NCBI RefSeq assembly: GCF_947487915.1
Contig: NZ_CANKYH010000009.1
Location: 186,001 to 250,000, forward strand
DNA length: 64,000 nucleotides
Direction of reading: 5' to 3'
Source: an uncultured Serinicoccus sp.
GTDB taxonomy: Bacteria > Actinomycetota > Actinomycetes > Actinomycetales > Dermatophilaceae
Shown in pieces: positions 27,989-38,345 of the stretch; within the stretch, counting starts at the first letter, position 1; every line of letters begins with the position of its first letter. The position numbers and the translations under genes were made by a program. The notes under the pieces are model-generated. The model made no database searches and was not told where the DNA came from. It worked only from the letters and a program-made list of their open reading frames with translations.

Positions 27989-27996
27989 GGCCTCGG

Positions 27997-29133
27997 TCAG
28001 GCCGTCGCCGCGTTCTCGACGTCCTGCAGGACGCGCAGGGCGTTGCCGTGGGCCAGCGCGTCCAGGTCGGCGGCGGACCACCCCCGGTCCCGCAGCTCGG
28101 CGAGCAGGGCCGGGTAGGTCGAGACGTCCTCGAGCCCGACGACGACCTGCTCGGTGCCGTCGAAGTCCCCGCCCAGCCCGAGGTGCGCGACGCCGGCGAC
28201 GGCGCGCAGGTGGTCCAGGTGGTCGGCCACCTGCCGGAGCGTCGCCACCGGCCGGGGGTGACGCTGCTCCCAGGAGACGGCGAAGCGGGTCATCGTCGGG
28301 TGGTCGTTGGGGTCGAGCCCCGCGTCCTGCGCCGCCTCGCGTGCGTCGACCTGCCAACGCCAGCAGGCGGGGGAGACGAACTGCGGCACGAAGGTCGCCA
28401 TGCAGACCCCTCCCGCGGCGGCCATCGAGGCCAGCACGTCGTCCGGCACGTTGCGCGGCGAGGGGCAGAGGGCGCGGACGTTGGAGTGGCTGAACAGCAC
28501 GGGTGCCGTCGCCGCCGCCAGCGCGTCACGCATCGTCGTGGCCGCGACGTGGGAGAGGTCCACGAGCATGCCCAGGCGGTTGAGCTCGCCGACCACCCGG
28601 CGGCCGAAGTCCGTCAGGCCGCCGTGCTCTGGAGCGTCGGTGGCGCTGTCGGCCCAGGGGGTGTTGTGGTTGTGGGTGAGGGTGAGGTAGCGGACCCCCA
28701 GCCGGTGCAGCACCCGCAGCACACCCAGCGACGAGCCGATCGAGTGCCCGCCCTCGGCGCCCAGCAGCGAGGCGACCCGCCCCTGCGCCATCGCCTCGCG
28801 CACCTGCGCGGCGGTGGTCGCCAGCGTGAGGCGGTCGGCATACCGCTCGACCAGGCGGTGCACGAGGTCGATCTGCTCGAGCGTGGTCGCCACGGCCTCA
28901 GCCTCGCCCAGCGAGGACGGGACGTAGACCGACCAGAACTGCCCGCCCACCCCTCCCCGGCCCAGCCGGGGCAGGTCGGTGTGCAGACCACGGCCCCGCG
29001 TGGCCACGCGCAGGTCGACCTCCGGGCCGCGCTCGGTGCCGACCAGCTCGCGCAGCGCCCAGGGCAGGTCGTTGTGCCCGTCGATGACCAGGTGCCGACC
29101 GCTCCCGGACCCGGGGTCCGCCTGCTCGTCCAT
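27997..29133 (-). CDS. Membrane dipeptidase (M19 family)
   Basis: A 378-residue zinc dipeptidase of the renal-dipeptidase (amidohydrolase) family. The first metal motif is [12 protein letters not shown] (about residues 17-28), then [42 protein letters not shown] and GGDFDGTEQ. All expected ligands (His-x-Asp, bridging Glu, two His, Asp) are in place. No signal peptide is present, so a cytoplasmic role in dipeptide turnover is likely. The ATG at 29133 is chosen by family N-termini. It converges with the ftsK-MDMPI pair and is divergent from rimO. Confidence 0.9.
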   Translation of the reverse strand: MDEQADPGSGSGRHLVIDGHNDLPWALRELVGTERGPEVDLRVATRGRGLHTDLPRLGRGGVGGQFWSVYVPSSLGEAEAVATTLEQIDLVHRLVERYADRLTLATTAAQVREAMAQGRVASLLGAEGGHSIGSSLGVLRVLHRLGVRYLTLTHNHNTPWADSATDAPEHGGLTDFGRRVVGELNRLGMLVDLSHVAATTMRDALAAATAPVLFSHSNVRALCPSPRNVPDDVLASMAAAGGVCMATFVPQFVSPACWRWQVDAREAAQDAGLDPNDHPTMTRFAVSWEQRHPRPVATLRQVADHLDHLRAVAGVAHLGLGGDFDGTEQVVVGLEDVSTYPALLAELRDRGWSAADLDALAHGNALRVLQDVENAATA

Positions 29134-29209
29134 GGGCACATCTGACCACGGGGGCCGCGTCCCGGGCCGGGGGGCGGCGTCGACGGCCGAGGCACGGGGA
29201 GGGCGCACC

Positions 29210-29215
29210 TACACT
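29210..29215 (+). promoter_or_regulatory. -10 element of the rimO-pgsA-cinA-clgR operon
   Basis: TACACT ends 6 nt before ATG 29222, with no ribosome-binding site; a clear leaderless arrangement for the first gene of the operon. Confidence 0.55.
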
Positions 29216-29221
29216 CGAGGG

Positions 29222-30745
29222 ATGCTGGAGTCCACGCGAAGCGTCGCCGTCGTCACCCTGGGGTGCACCCGCAACGAGGTGGACTCCGAGGAGCTGGCGG
29301 GGCGACTGGCGGCCGAGGGCTGGACCCTGGTCGAGGACGCCGCGGACGCCGATGTGGCGGTGGTCAACACCTGCGGCTTCGTCGAGCAGGCCAAGAAGGA
29401 CTCGATCGACGCCCTCCTCGAGGCGAACGACCTCAAGCGCACCGGGCGCACCCAGAAGGTGGTCGCCGTGGGGTGCATGGCCGAGCGCTACGGCGAGCAG
29501 CTCGCCACGGAGCTGCCGGAGGCGGACGCCGTCCTGGGCTTCGACTCCTACGGGGACATGTCCCAGCACCTGCGCACCATCCTCGGGGGCGGGAGCGTGC
29601 CCTCGCACGTCCCCGCCGACCGGCGCCGGCTGCTGCCCATCTCACCCAGCGCACGGCATACCTCCAGCGCAGGGGTGGCGCTGCCCGGCCACCAGCAGCC
29701 GGGGGGGACTCCGACCCGCACCGGGGTCGAGCCGGCCGTCCCTCTCGAGCAGGTGGCACCGGCCACCGGTCCGCGGGTGGTCCGCGCCCGCCTGGACGGA
29801 CGGCCGTGGGCCCCGCTCAAGATCGCCTCGGGCTGCGACCGGCGGTGCGCGTTCTGCGCGATCCCCATGTTCCGCGGCGCCTTCGTGTCGCGGACGCCGG
29901 AGGAGATCCTCGCCGAGGCGGCCTGGCTGGGGGAGCGGGGCGTCAAGGAGCTGTTCCTCGTCAGCGAGAACACCACGTCCTACGGCAAGGACCTGGGTGA
30001 CCTGCGCCTCGTGGACGCGCTGCTGCCCGAGCTGACCCGGGTGCCGGGCATCGAGCGGGTCCGGGTGTCCTACCTGCAGCCGGCCGAGATCCGTCCCGAC
30101 CTGCTGGACGCCATGGCCGGCACCCCTGGCGTGGTGCCCTACTTCGACATCTCCTTCCAGCACGCCTCCGGACCGTTGCTGCGCCGGATGCGCCGCTTCG
30201 GCGACCGTGAGTCCTTCCTCGGCCTGCTCGAGCAGGTGCGCTCCCGCGTCCCCGAGGCTGGCATACGGACCAACGTCATCGTCGGCTTCCCGGGCGAGAC
30301 CGAGGAGGACGTCGCCGAGCTGACCGACTTCCTCGGGGCGGCGCGCCTCGACGTGGTCGGCGTCTTCGGCTACTCCGACGAGGACGGCACCGAGGCGGAG
30401 GGGTATGCCGACAAGGTCCCCGAGCAGGTGATCCGGGAGCGCGTCGAGCACGTCGGTGCGCTCGTCGAGGAGCTGACCGCCCAGCGGGCCGCCGAACGGG
30501 TCGGGACGCACGTGGAGGTGCTCGTCGAGGCGGTCGAGGACGACGACGAGGACCTGCGGCTCGTCGGCCGCGCGGGCCAGCAGGGCCCGGACGTCGACGG
30601 TGTGACCTACCTCGTGGACGAGGAGGGCCGGATGCCTGCGCTCGTCCCCGGTGCCGTCGTCACGGCGCGGGTGGTGGACACCGAGGGTGTGGATCTGGTG
30701 GCATGTCCCATCGCGTCCCCCGGCAGCGAGGAGCCCGGCCGATGA
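29222..30745 (+). CDS. rimO: Ribosomal protein S12 methylthiotransferase RimO
   Basis: A 507-residue radical-SAM methylthiotransferase that modifies an aspartate of ribosomal protein S12. The N-terminal cluster cysteines are in [26 protein letters not shown] and VGCMAERYG. The radical SAM motif is [13 protein letters not shown] near residues 205-215. The C-terminal TRAM domain includes [23 protein letters not shown]. An insertion of about 60 residues rich in Pro/Gly/Ala (around residues 140-195) separates the first two domains, longer than in E. coli RimO. It is the first gene of a four-gene ATGA-coupled operon. Confidence 0.93.
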   Translation: MLESTRSVAVVTLGCTRNEVDSEELAGRLAAEGWTLVEDAADADVAVVNTCGFVEQAKKDSIDALLEANDLKRTGRTQKVVAVGCMAERYGEQLATELPEADAVLGFDSYGDMSQHLRTILGGGSVPSHVPADRRRLLPISPSARHTSSAGVALPGHQQPGGTPTRTGVEPAVPLEQVAPATGPRVVRARLDGRPWAPLKIASGCDRRCAFCAIPMFRGAFVSRTPEEILAEAAWLGERGVKELFLVSENTTSYGKDLGDLRLVDALLPELTRVPGIERVRVSYLQPAEIRPDLLDAMAGTPGVVPYFDISFQHASGPLLRRMRRFGDRESFLGLLEQVRSRVPEAGIRTNVIVGFPGETEEDVAELTDFLGAARLDVVGVFGYSDEDGTEAEGYADKVPEQVIRERVEHVGALVEELTAQRAAERVGTHVEVLVEAVEDDDEDLRLVGRAGQQGPDVDGVTYLVDEEGRMPALVPGAVVTARVVDTEGVDLVACPIASPGSEEPGR

Positions 30746-31365
30746 TCGGCCCGCACGACCCCGACGGACCTGACCTGGCGACCGCCACGGCCTCGCAGCG
30801 CGTCTCTCCCTGGAACCTGCCCAACGCGCTCACCGTCCTGCGGATCGCCCTGGTCCCCCTCTTCGGGTGGTTGCTGCTCAGCGGTGGCGGGGACGACCTC
30901 GGGCTGCGGTGGTGGGCGCTCGCCGTCTTCCTCGTGGCCATCGGCACCGACTGGGTGGACGGCCACCTCGCCCGCCGGCAGGGGCTGATCACCGCCTTCG
31001 GCAAGCTCATGGACCCGATCGCCGACAAGGCGCTCATCGGCACCGCCCTCGTCGGCCTCTCCCTCCTCTCCCTCCTGCCGTGGTGGGTCACCGTCGTCAT
31101 CCTGGTGCGGGAGGTCGGCATCACGCTCATGCGCTTCGTCGTCATCCGGCGCGGGGTCATCCCGGCGAGCAAGGGCGGCAAGCTCAAGACGGTGCTGCAG
31201 GCCGTGGGGATCGCGGTGCTCCTGGCACCGGTCGCGGGCTGGTTCCAGGACCTCGGGCTGTGGGTCATGTATGCCGCGACCCTGGTCACGGTCGTGACCG
31301 GCGTCGACTACGTCCGTCAGGCCCTGGCGCCGGCGGGCAGGCCGCCGACCGCCGCCGCGTCATGA
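30742..31365 (+). CDS. pgsA: CDP-diacylglycerol-glycerol-3-phosphate 3-phosphatidyltransferase
   Basis: A 207-residue membrane enzyme making phosphatidylglycerol phosphate from CDP-diacylglycerol and glycerol 3-phosphate. The CDP-alcohol phosphatidyltransferase motif is complete: [18 protein letters not shown] then KLMDPIADK. Multiple hydrophobic helices are present. The N-terminus is preceded by a short polar stretch ([19 protein letters not shown]). The ATG overlaps the rimO stop and its own stop overlaps cinA, both as ATGA. pgsA-cinA-clgR is a conserved actinobacterial order. Confidence 0.92.
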   Translation: MIGPHDPDGPDLATATASQRVSPWNLPNALTVLRIALVPLFGWLLLSGGGDDLGLRWWALAVFLVAIGTDWVDGHLARRQGLITAFGKLMDPIADKALIGTALVGLSLLSLLPWWVTVVILVREVGITLMRFVVIRRGVIPASKGGKLKTVLQAVGIAVLLAPVAGWFQDLGLWVMYAATLVTVVTGVDYVRQALAPAGRPPTAAAS

Positions 31366-31976
31366 CAGGGTCCGCGGGTGAGTCGCGAGCCGCGGTGCTG
31401 GTGCGGGACCTCCTGGCTCGCGAGGAGTCCGTGGTCACCGCCGAGTCGCTGACCGGGGGCCTGGTGTGCGCCGCGCTGACCGACGTGCCGGGCGCCAGCG
31501 GCGCGGTGCGCGGCTCGGTCGTCGCCTACGCCAACCCGGTCAAGGAGCAGGTGCTGGGGGTCGGTGACATGGTGCTGGAGGGGCCCGGGGCGGTCTCGCA
31601 GGAGTGCGCCGAGGCGATGGCCCTCGGAGGGGCCCGGGTGCTGCAGGCCGACTGGTGCGTCTCGACGACCGGGGTGGCCGGGCCGGGACCCAGCGAGGGC
31701 GCCCCCGCGGGCACGGTGCACGTGGCCGTCGCCCGCCGGGAACAGGTGGTGGGCCACCGGATGTTCTCCCTCCATGGTGACCGTGACCACATCAGGAGGG
31801 CGACGGTGAGCGTCGCGCTCGACCTGCTGCAGGACTGCCTGAGGAGAGGTGTGTCGGGCGGGGACGGTACGGTAGAGGTACGAGGTGCCGCCACGGCATC
31901 CGGTCCGGCCCCCGGGTCGGCATGGGTCGACGCAGCGGCACCGGGCACAGCGGACGCGAGAGGTGAGGAGGGATGA
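31362..31976 (+). CDS. CinA C-terminal domain protein (nicotinamide-nucleotide amidase, PncC-like)
   Basis: A 204-residue single-domain CinA/PncC protein, expected to deamidate NMN to NaMN in NAD salvage. Signature segments are [38 protein letters not shown] and [23 protein letters not shown]. The PncC domain ends near residue 165. The remaining 40 residues (Gly/Ala-rich, [14 protein letters not shown]...) are a low-complexity tail. Coupled to pgsA and clgR by ATGA overlaps. Confidence 0.9.
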   Translation: MTGSAGESRAAVLVRDLLAREESVVTAESLTGGLVCAALTDVPGASGAVRGSVVAYANPVKEQVLGVGDMVLEGPGAVSQECAEAMALGGARVLQADWCVSTTGVAGPGPSEGAPAGTVHVAVARREQVVGHRMFSLHGDRDHIRRATVSVALDLLQDCLRRGVSGGDGTVEVRGAATASGPAPGSAWVDAAAPGTADARGEEG

Positions 31977-32314
31977 CCATGGTGCTCCTACGACGCGAGC
32001 TCGGGGACGCCCTCCGGGAGACGCGGCAGACGCAGGGCCGGACGCTGCGGGAGGTCAGTGCCTCGGCGTCCTGCTCGCTGGGCTACCTCTCCGAGATCGA
32101 GCGGGGGGAGAAGGAGGCGAGCTCGGAGCTGCTGGCCTCGATCTGCCGCGCCCTGGACGTGCCGCTGTCCCAGATGCTCTCGACCGTCGCCGACCGGGTC
32201 AGCCTCACCGAGACCGCCGAGACGCAGATGACGACGGTCCTCACCGAGGGTCTGGCGCAGCCGATCGACCCGCGCCGCGTCGGTCGCCGCGACTCCGTGG
32301 TCTCCGCCGCCTGA
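31973..32314 (+). CDS. clgR: ClgR-type XRE transcriptional regulator
   Basis: A 113-residue helix-turn-helix protein. The HTH spans [52 protein letters not shown], and the [20 protein letters not shown] recognition region is the hallmark of ClgR. In Corynebacterium and Mycobacterium this regulator activates clpP/clpC and repair genes. The gene order pgsA-cinA-clgR supports the identity. Unlike many actinobacteria, DUF3046-recA does not follow directly; those genes lie 18-24 kb further on. Confidence 0.9.
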   Translation: MTMVLLRRELGDALRETRQTQGRTLREVSASASCSLGYLSEIERGEKEASSELLASICRALDVPLSQMLSTVADRVSLTETAETQMTTVLTEGLAQPIDPRRVGRRDSVVSAA

Positions 32315-32336
32315 GCCCGACCACGGCGCATCGCTG

Positions 32337-33734
32337 ATGCACCTCGACATCCACCACGAGCCCGGCCGGGTCCACATCACGCTGACCCCGGGCGACCGCG
32401 AGCCCGACACCCGCAAGGGCGCGCTGGCCAGGCATACCGCGTCGTTCGCGGTCACCGTCGCCCCGCGCAGCCTGCACCCCGACCTGCTGGTGCTCTCCGC
32501 CGTGCTCTGCGCCCGCCCGTGGATCCGCCGCCAGACGCCGGTGACCAGCAACCTGTCCGGGAGCCCCGCCCTGGCTGGAGCCCTGGCCTCGGGACCGGGG
32601 CTGCGGCTCGGGTCGGTGGACCCGGCCCTGCCCCCGCGGCGCAGGCCCGAGCCGGGGGTGCCCGGGCTGTGCTTCAGCGGCGGGACCGACAGCGTCGCCA
32701 CACTCGCCGTGATGCCGGAGACCACCCGCTCCTACCACCTGCTCCGACGGGCGCCGGAGGGCGAGCGGCGCGCCACGATGTTCGACACCCGGGCCGCGCA
32801 GGAGTCCTGCGAGGTCGTGCGGCGACACGGTCGCCGGGTCGATGTCGTGGGCAGCGACGTGGAGTACCTCCGCGAGTCGATGGGCTTCCCGCACGACTTC
32901 ACCACCGCCGTCCCCCTCCTGCTGCACGCCGACCGGGACCGGGTGGACGTCATCGCCTGGGGTGCCCCGCTGGAGGCGACCTACCGGCTGCAGCGCGGTC
33001 ACTACCGTGACTTCGCCGACTCGCCCTTCGTGGCCGAGTGGGGCCCGGTCTTCCAGGCGGTCGGGCTCCCGGTGTGCGTGCCCATCGCCGGTGTCTCCGA
33101 GCTGGTCACCAGCAGGATCGTCCACACCCACGCGCTGGGCGCGGCCGCGCAGTCGTGCGTGCGTGGGCCCCGGCTCGGCTCGCCGTGCGGCCGGTGCGCG
33201 AAGTGCGCCCGCAAGACGCTGCTCGCCGGTGCCGTGACCGGTCGATGGCCCTCGGCATCGACGCTCGAGCGCCAGTGGCGCGGGGCCGAGCCGCGGGCCC
33301 ACCTGCTCGCCGACCCGATCAAGGTGGAGCCGGTGATCGCCCACGCCGTCCACCGCTACCTCGCCGACGGGGGCGACAGCGCCCTGCTGCGCCTCGTCGC
33401 CCGCAAGGTCGGCCCGGACCCGCTGCCGTGGCTCTCGCGCTCGTTCGACCCCGCGCTCGAGCTGGTCCCGCAGCCCTACCGGGAGGAGGTCTCGGACTGG
33501 CTGCACCGGGTGGCCCCGCCGATGAGCCCCGCCGAGGAGCAGGCCGTGCGCGACTACGACGTGCGGGGCGAGGACCGCGCCGCGGCGCAGCAGGCCCTCG
33601 TGGACTGGTTCGAGGCCCACCCGCCGCAGGAGCGGTGGTCCCGGCTGCGGGGGCGGGCGCGCCGGGAGTCGCGGGCCCGGGCGCGACGGACCCGCGACGC
33701 GGTGCGCCGCATCCTGCCCGGGACCCGGGCCTGA
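32337..33734 (+). CDS. QueC-like PP-loop ATPase family protein of unknown role
   Basis: A 465-residue protein with a PP-loop nucleotide motif SGGTDSVATLAV (about residues 114-125). Later comes a four-cysteine zinc knuckle, SCVRGPRLGSPCGRCAKCARKT (about 273-294), the same CGxCxxCxxR-type arrangement as QueC and other N-type ATP pyrophosphatases. The N-terminal domain of about 110 residues and the basic C-terminal tail (RARRESRARARRTRDAVRR) are not part of QueC. QueC makes 7-cyano-7-deazaguanine, but no other queuosine/deazapurine gene is visible here. It lies 22 bp after clgR and is probably read from the same operon. I recall similar proteins annotated only as DUF6395. Confidence 0.75.
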   Translation: MHLDIHHEPGRVHITLTPGDREPDTRKGALARHTASFAVTVAPRSLHPDLLVLSAVLCARPWIRRQTPVTSNLSGSPALAGALASGPGLRLGSVDPALPPRRRPEPGVPGLCFSGGTDSVATLAVMPETTRSYHLLRRAPEGERRATMFDTRAAQESCEVVRRHGRRVDVVGSDVEYLRESMGFPHDFTTAVPLLLHADRDRVDVIAWGAPLEATYRLQRGHYRDFADSPFVAEWGPVFQAVGLPVCVPIAGVSELVTSRIVHTHALGAAAQSCVRGPRLGSPCGRCAKCARKTLLAGAVTGRWPSASTLERQWRGAEPRAHLLADPIKVEPVIAHAVHRYLADGGDSALLRLVARKVGPDPLPWLSRSFDPALELVPQPYREEVSDWLHRVAPPMSPAEEQAVRDYDVRGEDRAAAQQALVDWFEAHPPQERWSRLRGRARRESRARARRTRDAVRRILPGTRA

Positions 33735-33765
33735 CCCGCGTGCGTGCCGGGACCGCAGGAGAGGG

Positions 33766-34623
33766 TCAGTAGCTCGGCCGCCGCCCGTGCCCGAGGGGCG
33801 ACTGCGGGCGCCCGTCGTCGGTCGGGGCGCGACCTCCCTGACAGCGGGGGCAGGAGAACATCACGCGTTCCTGGGGCTGGCGGCCGATCGGCGCCAGCCG
33901 GATCGTGCTCCCGCAGCGCTTGCAGGGCAGCCCCATGCGCCCGTGCACCCACGCGTCGTCATCGTTGACGTCACCCCGTCCGGTGATGGTCGTCCGGCCC
34001 GCCCGGCAGCTGACGACCAGCAGTCGGCGGGCCAGCTCGAGCAGCTCGCGCACCTGCTCCTCGTCCAGCTCTCCGACGGGGGTCCACGGGTTGATGCCGA
34101 GCAGGAAGAGCGGCTCGGCGGTGAAGATCGTGCCCATGCCCGCCACGTTGCGCTGGTCGAGGCAGGCCTCGGTGACGGTCCGTGCCGGGTCGGAGCGCAC
34201 GTTGGACAGGGCGAGCTCGCCGTCGTACGCCGGGTCCAGCAGGTCCGGACCGAGGTGGCCGACCACCCGGTGCTCCTCGCTGGTGCGGACCAGCTCGAGC
34301 ATCCCCAGGGAGTCCCCGACGGCGACCCGGCGCCCGGTCCACACCAGCATCCGCACGGTATGCCGTCGTGCCAGCGCGTGCCGGCGCGCCACCGGGTGGA
34401 CCCGCCAGGACCCCTCCATCCGCAGGTGGCTGTGGACGGTGACGTCACCCTCGACCCGGTGCAGCAGGTGCTTGCCGCGGGGCACGACCTCCAGGGTCCG
34501 GCGTCCGGAGAGATCGGCCGTGGCGTGGGCGGGTACCCGCACGTCCGAGCCCTCGAGAACCTCGCCGGCCAGGGCCTGGTGCAACCGCCGCGCCGTCCGC
34601 CAGACCGCGTCGCCCTCAGGCAC
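33766..34623 (-). CDS. nei: Fpg/Nei-family DNA glycosylase (endonuclease VIII-like)
   Basis: A 285-residue base-excision glycosylase/AP lyase for oxidised bases. After the GTG start comes the catalytic N-terminus PEGDAVWRTARRL (Pro2, Glu3), then VPRGKHLLHR with the conserved lysine, HSHLRMEGSW, and the helix-two-turn-helix DQRNVAGMGTIFTAEPLFLLGINPW. A C-terminal zinc finger reads CKRCGS...CPRCQ. The PEGD start and SHLRMEGSW are Nei rather than Fpg features. In mycobacteria nei2 is next to lhr; here the two are on the same strand but separated by three genes. The start overlaps the upstream stop by 8 bp. Confidence 0.9.
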   Translation of the reverse strand: MPEGDAVWRTARRLHQALAGEVLEGSDVRVPAHATADLSGRRTLEVVPRGKHLLHRVEGDVTVHSHLRMEGSWRVHPVARRHALARRHTVRMLVWTGRRVAVGDSLGMLELVRTSEEHRVVGHLGPDLLDPAYDGELALSNVRSDPARTVTEACLDQRNVAGMGTIFTAEPLFLLGINPWTPVGELDEEQVRELLELARRLLVVSCRAGRTTITGRGDVNDDDAWVHGRMGLPCKRCGSTIRLAPIGRQPQERVMFSCPRCQGGRAPTDDGRPQSPLGHGRRPSY

Positions 34624-35568
34624 CGGTGAACCCCGTCCCGAGCGACGTGCCGATGCTGATGACCGCGGCCGCCGGGAGGGGCGAGGGCACGGACAGGGCG
34701 GCAGCCGCTCCGTCGTTGACCAGCAGGTCGACCTGGACCGGCCGGCCGAGGCGGGCCGACAGCTCGCCGGAGAGGCGGGCGCGGGGGTCCTCCTCGGGCC
34801 GGGCGATCGTGCCGTAGGTCTCGTCGTCGTCCAGCCGTCCGTCCACGACGTAGTTGGCGATGGCGACGCGCACCCGCAGCGGACCGGTCTCGTGGTCGTC
34901 CGGGAGGACCCGTCGGCACGCCTGGGCCACGAGGTCCAGGAGGGCGGTGGGGGCCGGCCAGGTGCGCGTCTCGAAGGGGGTCCAGGGGACGGCCACCGCC
35001 ACCGAGGGCCCGAGCAGGCCCTGGCGGACCCGGGACGCCTTGATGCTCGAGTGACCGAGGTCGAGGACGACGCCCGGGTCGTCACCGACGCCGACCGCGA
35101 GGCCCACCAGCGCGGCCCGGCCCGGGTCGGGCGCCACCTCCGCGCCGTGCGCCCGCAGCCGGGGGTCTCCGGAGGCACGGGACCCCAGCTCGCCGGCGAC
35201 GACGCCACCGCACACGACCACACGAGCGGCCGTCTCCCACCGGGCCCAGTCCGCCTCGGTCCACTCGGCGCGGGCCGCACGGTCGGCGGCGGTCGGGCTG
35301 CGCACGGTCCGCAGCAGGTGCGCGAACGCGTCGACCCACTCCTCGGCGACCCCCTCCGCCCACGCGTCCCCGGCCCGGAGGGCACGGTCGAGCACCAGCA
35401 GCGGCGCACCCTCCACCGCGACCTCGGCCTCGGACGCCGCGGCCCGGACGGTCGCGGACAACCCGGTGGCGCCCAGCACCCGCCCCGCAGGCCGCCCGTG
35501 CCAGGTCGCGCCGGGGCGCAGCAGCACCGTCCGGTTCAGACCCGTCCGCCGGGTGATGTCGGGTGCCC

Positions 35569-35572
<4 letters not shown>
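34616..35572 (-). CDS. ASKHA-fold kinase-like protein
   Basis: A 318-residue protein whose C-terminal two-thirds has ASKHA/ROK-type nucleotide motifs: VVLDLGHSSIKASRV (phosphate-1, about residue 168), LVNDGAAAALS (phosphate-2) and ISIGTSLGTGFTG (adenosine motif, at the C-terminus). The N-terminal part (PAGRVLGATGLSATVRAAASEAEVAVEG...) is not typical of sugar kinases, and the domain order looks permuted or fused. A BadF/N-acetylglucosamine-kinase or ROK-like role is possible. I cannot name a substrate. GTG start overlaps the ABC-F stop (GTGA), and its stop overlaps nei. Confidence 0.6.
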
Positions 35573-37311
<1,739 letters not shown>

Positions 37312-37373
37312 GGGTCTCCTGGGGCAGCGGGCAGGCGGTCGTGCTGCGCGGGGCAGCCTCAGGAGATCCACAT
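37312..37373 (-). promoter_or_regulatory. Putative translational attenuator of the ABC-F gene
   Basis: The leader between a TAGGCT -10 (37381-37386) and the ABC-F ATG contains a four-codon ORF whose bases TCTCCTG (37366-37360) are perfectly complementary to the ABC-F ribosome-binding region CAGGAGA (37321-37315). The next bases add two more G-C pairs after one mismatch. GCTGC/GCAGC/GCTGC segments between them offer alternative short stems. Pairing would hide the ribosome-binding site unless a ribosome sits on the leader ORF. Confidence 0.55.
37359..37373 (-). CDS. Four-codon leader peptide MWIS upstream of ABC-F
   Basis: ATG TGG ATC TCC TGA. The TAGGCT hexamer at 37381-37386 ends 7 nt before this ATG, the same spacing as the leaderless promoters of the window, so transcription would start on the ATG itself. 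Its codons pair with the downstream ribosome-binding site. It is very short, so its status rests on position, not on composition. Confidence 0.45.
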   Translation of the reverse strand: MWIS

Positions 37374-37383
37374 GGCGCCGAGC

Positions 37384-38325
37384 CTAGGCGCTCCCCTCCG
37401 CCCGGCGCGACCGGATAGTCGACGTCCGCAGGCCGTCCAGTTCCGCGCGCAGCCCGTTCAGGGCGGTGCGGGTGTCCGCGTCGTCGTCGTGGGGGCCACG
37501 GAGCCAGTCGCTGTAGGAGCCGACCTCGCTCAGCTGCCACTCCAGCCGGAAGAGCTCCAGCAACGCCGGGTCGTGGGGGATCGCGGAGGCATAGCCCGCC
37601 AGCACGTCGCGCTCGGGGGGTGCGAGGCGCAGGGTCTCCCAGTCCAGCAGCAGCAGGCGACCGTCGTCCGATCGCCACAGGTTGTGCACTCCGGGCACGC
37701 CGTGGGTCGGCACGTAGGTCTGCGGGTCGAGACGCTGGACGAGCCGGAGGTAGTCCGCGAAGCCCCGTCGGACGTCGGCCGCTCCTTCCCGGACGGCGTC
37801 TCGCGCCGCCTCGCCGAGCGGACCGTCCGTCCACGCGCTGCGTGTCCACTCCGCGAGGTGGTCCACCAGGTCTGGTCCGACCGAGGGCTCCCAGGTGAGG
37901 ATCCCCTCCGGCGGCCGGCTCGCATGGAGGTCGGCCAGGGCCCGGACCGCCTCCGGCCCGAGCGATCCTGGTCGGTGGCCGGGCACCCACGACGTCAGGC
38001 TGAGGCTGCCGTCACCGGTGGGGATGGTGAACCTGCCGGTGGACGTCCGCACGCACGGATGGACGAACGGGAGGGCTTCGCCCAAGGAGGCCGCGGCGGT
38101 ATACGTCGCCTCCAGGGTCGCCGCCGAGTGCCACCACGGAGGGTCGAGGGTGACGAAGTAGCCCGGCTGGGGGGGTCCATCCCGGCCGGGGACGTCGGCG
38201 CGCCAGTGCCAGGCCCCGAACCCGACGGCCAGGTGCTCCACACCGACCACGCGGCTGTCCCACAGGGAGCGGACCTGTCTGAGGACCTGGTCCGACGTGA
38301 CGCTGCGGGGTGGCTCGTGCACCAC
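37384..38325 (-). CDS. Aminoglycoside phosphotransferase-like protein lacking the catalytic Asp
   Basis: A 313-residue protein of the APH/choline-kinase fold. The catalytic loop reads THGVPGVHNLW (about residues 208-218) where active enzymes have H-G-D-x4-N, so the catalytic aspartate is replaced by valine. The metal-binding segment LLLLDWETLRLAPPERD is present. It may be a pseudo-kinase, a ligand-binding protein or an inactive resistance gene. It is 20 bp downstream of lhr, and its 3' end contains the promoter of the ABC-F leader. The length is normal for APH. Confidence 0.72.
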   Translation of the reverse strand: MVHEPPRSVTSDQVLRQVRSLWDSRVVGVEHLAVGFGAWHWRADVPGRDGPPQPGYFVTLDPPWWHSAATLEATYTAAASLGEALPFVHPCVRTSTGRFTIPTGDGSLSLTSWVPGHRPGSLGPEAVRALADLHASRPPEGILTWEPSVGPDLVDHLAEWTRSAWTDGPLGEAARDAVREGAADVRRGFADYLRLVQRLDPQTYVPTHGVPGVHNLWRSDDGRLLLLDWETLRLAPPERDVLAGYASAIPHDPALLELFRLEWQLSEVGSYSDWLRGPHDDDADTRTALNGLRAELDGLRTSTIRSRRAEGSA

Positions 38326-38345
38326 CCCAGGCTAGGGGGGCGACG

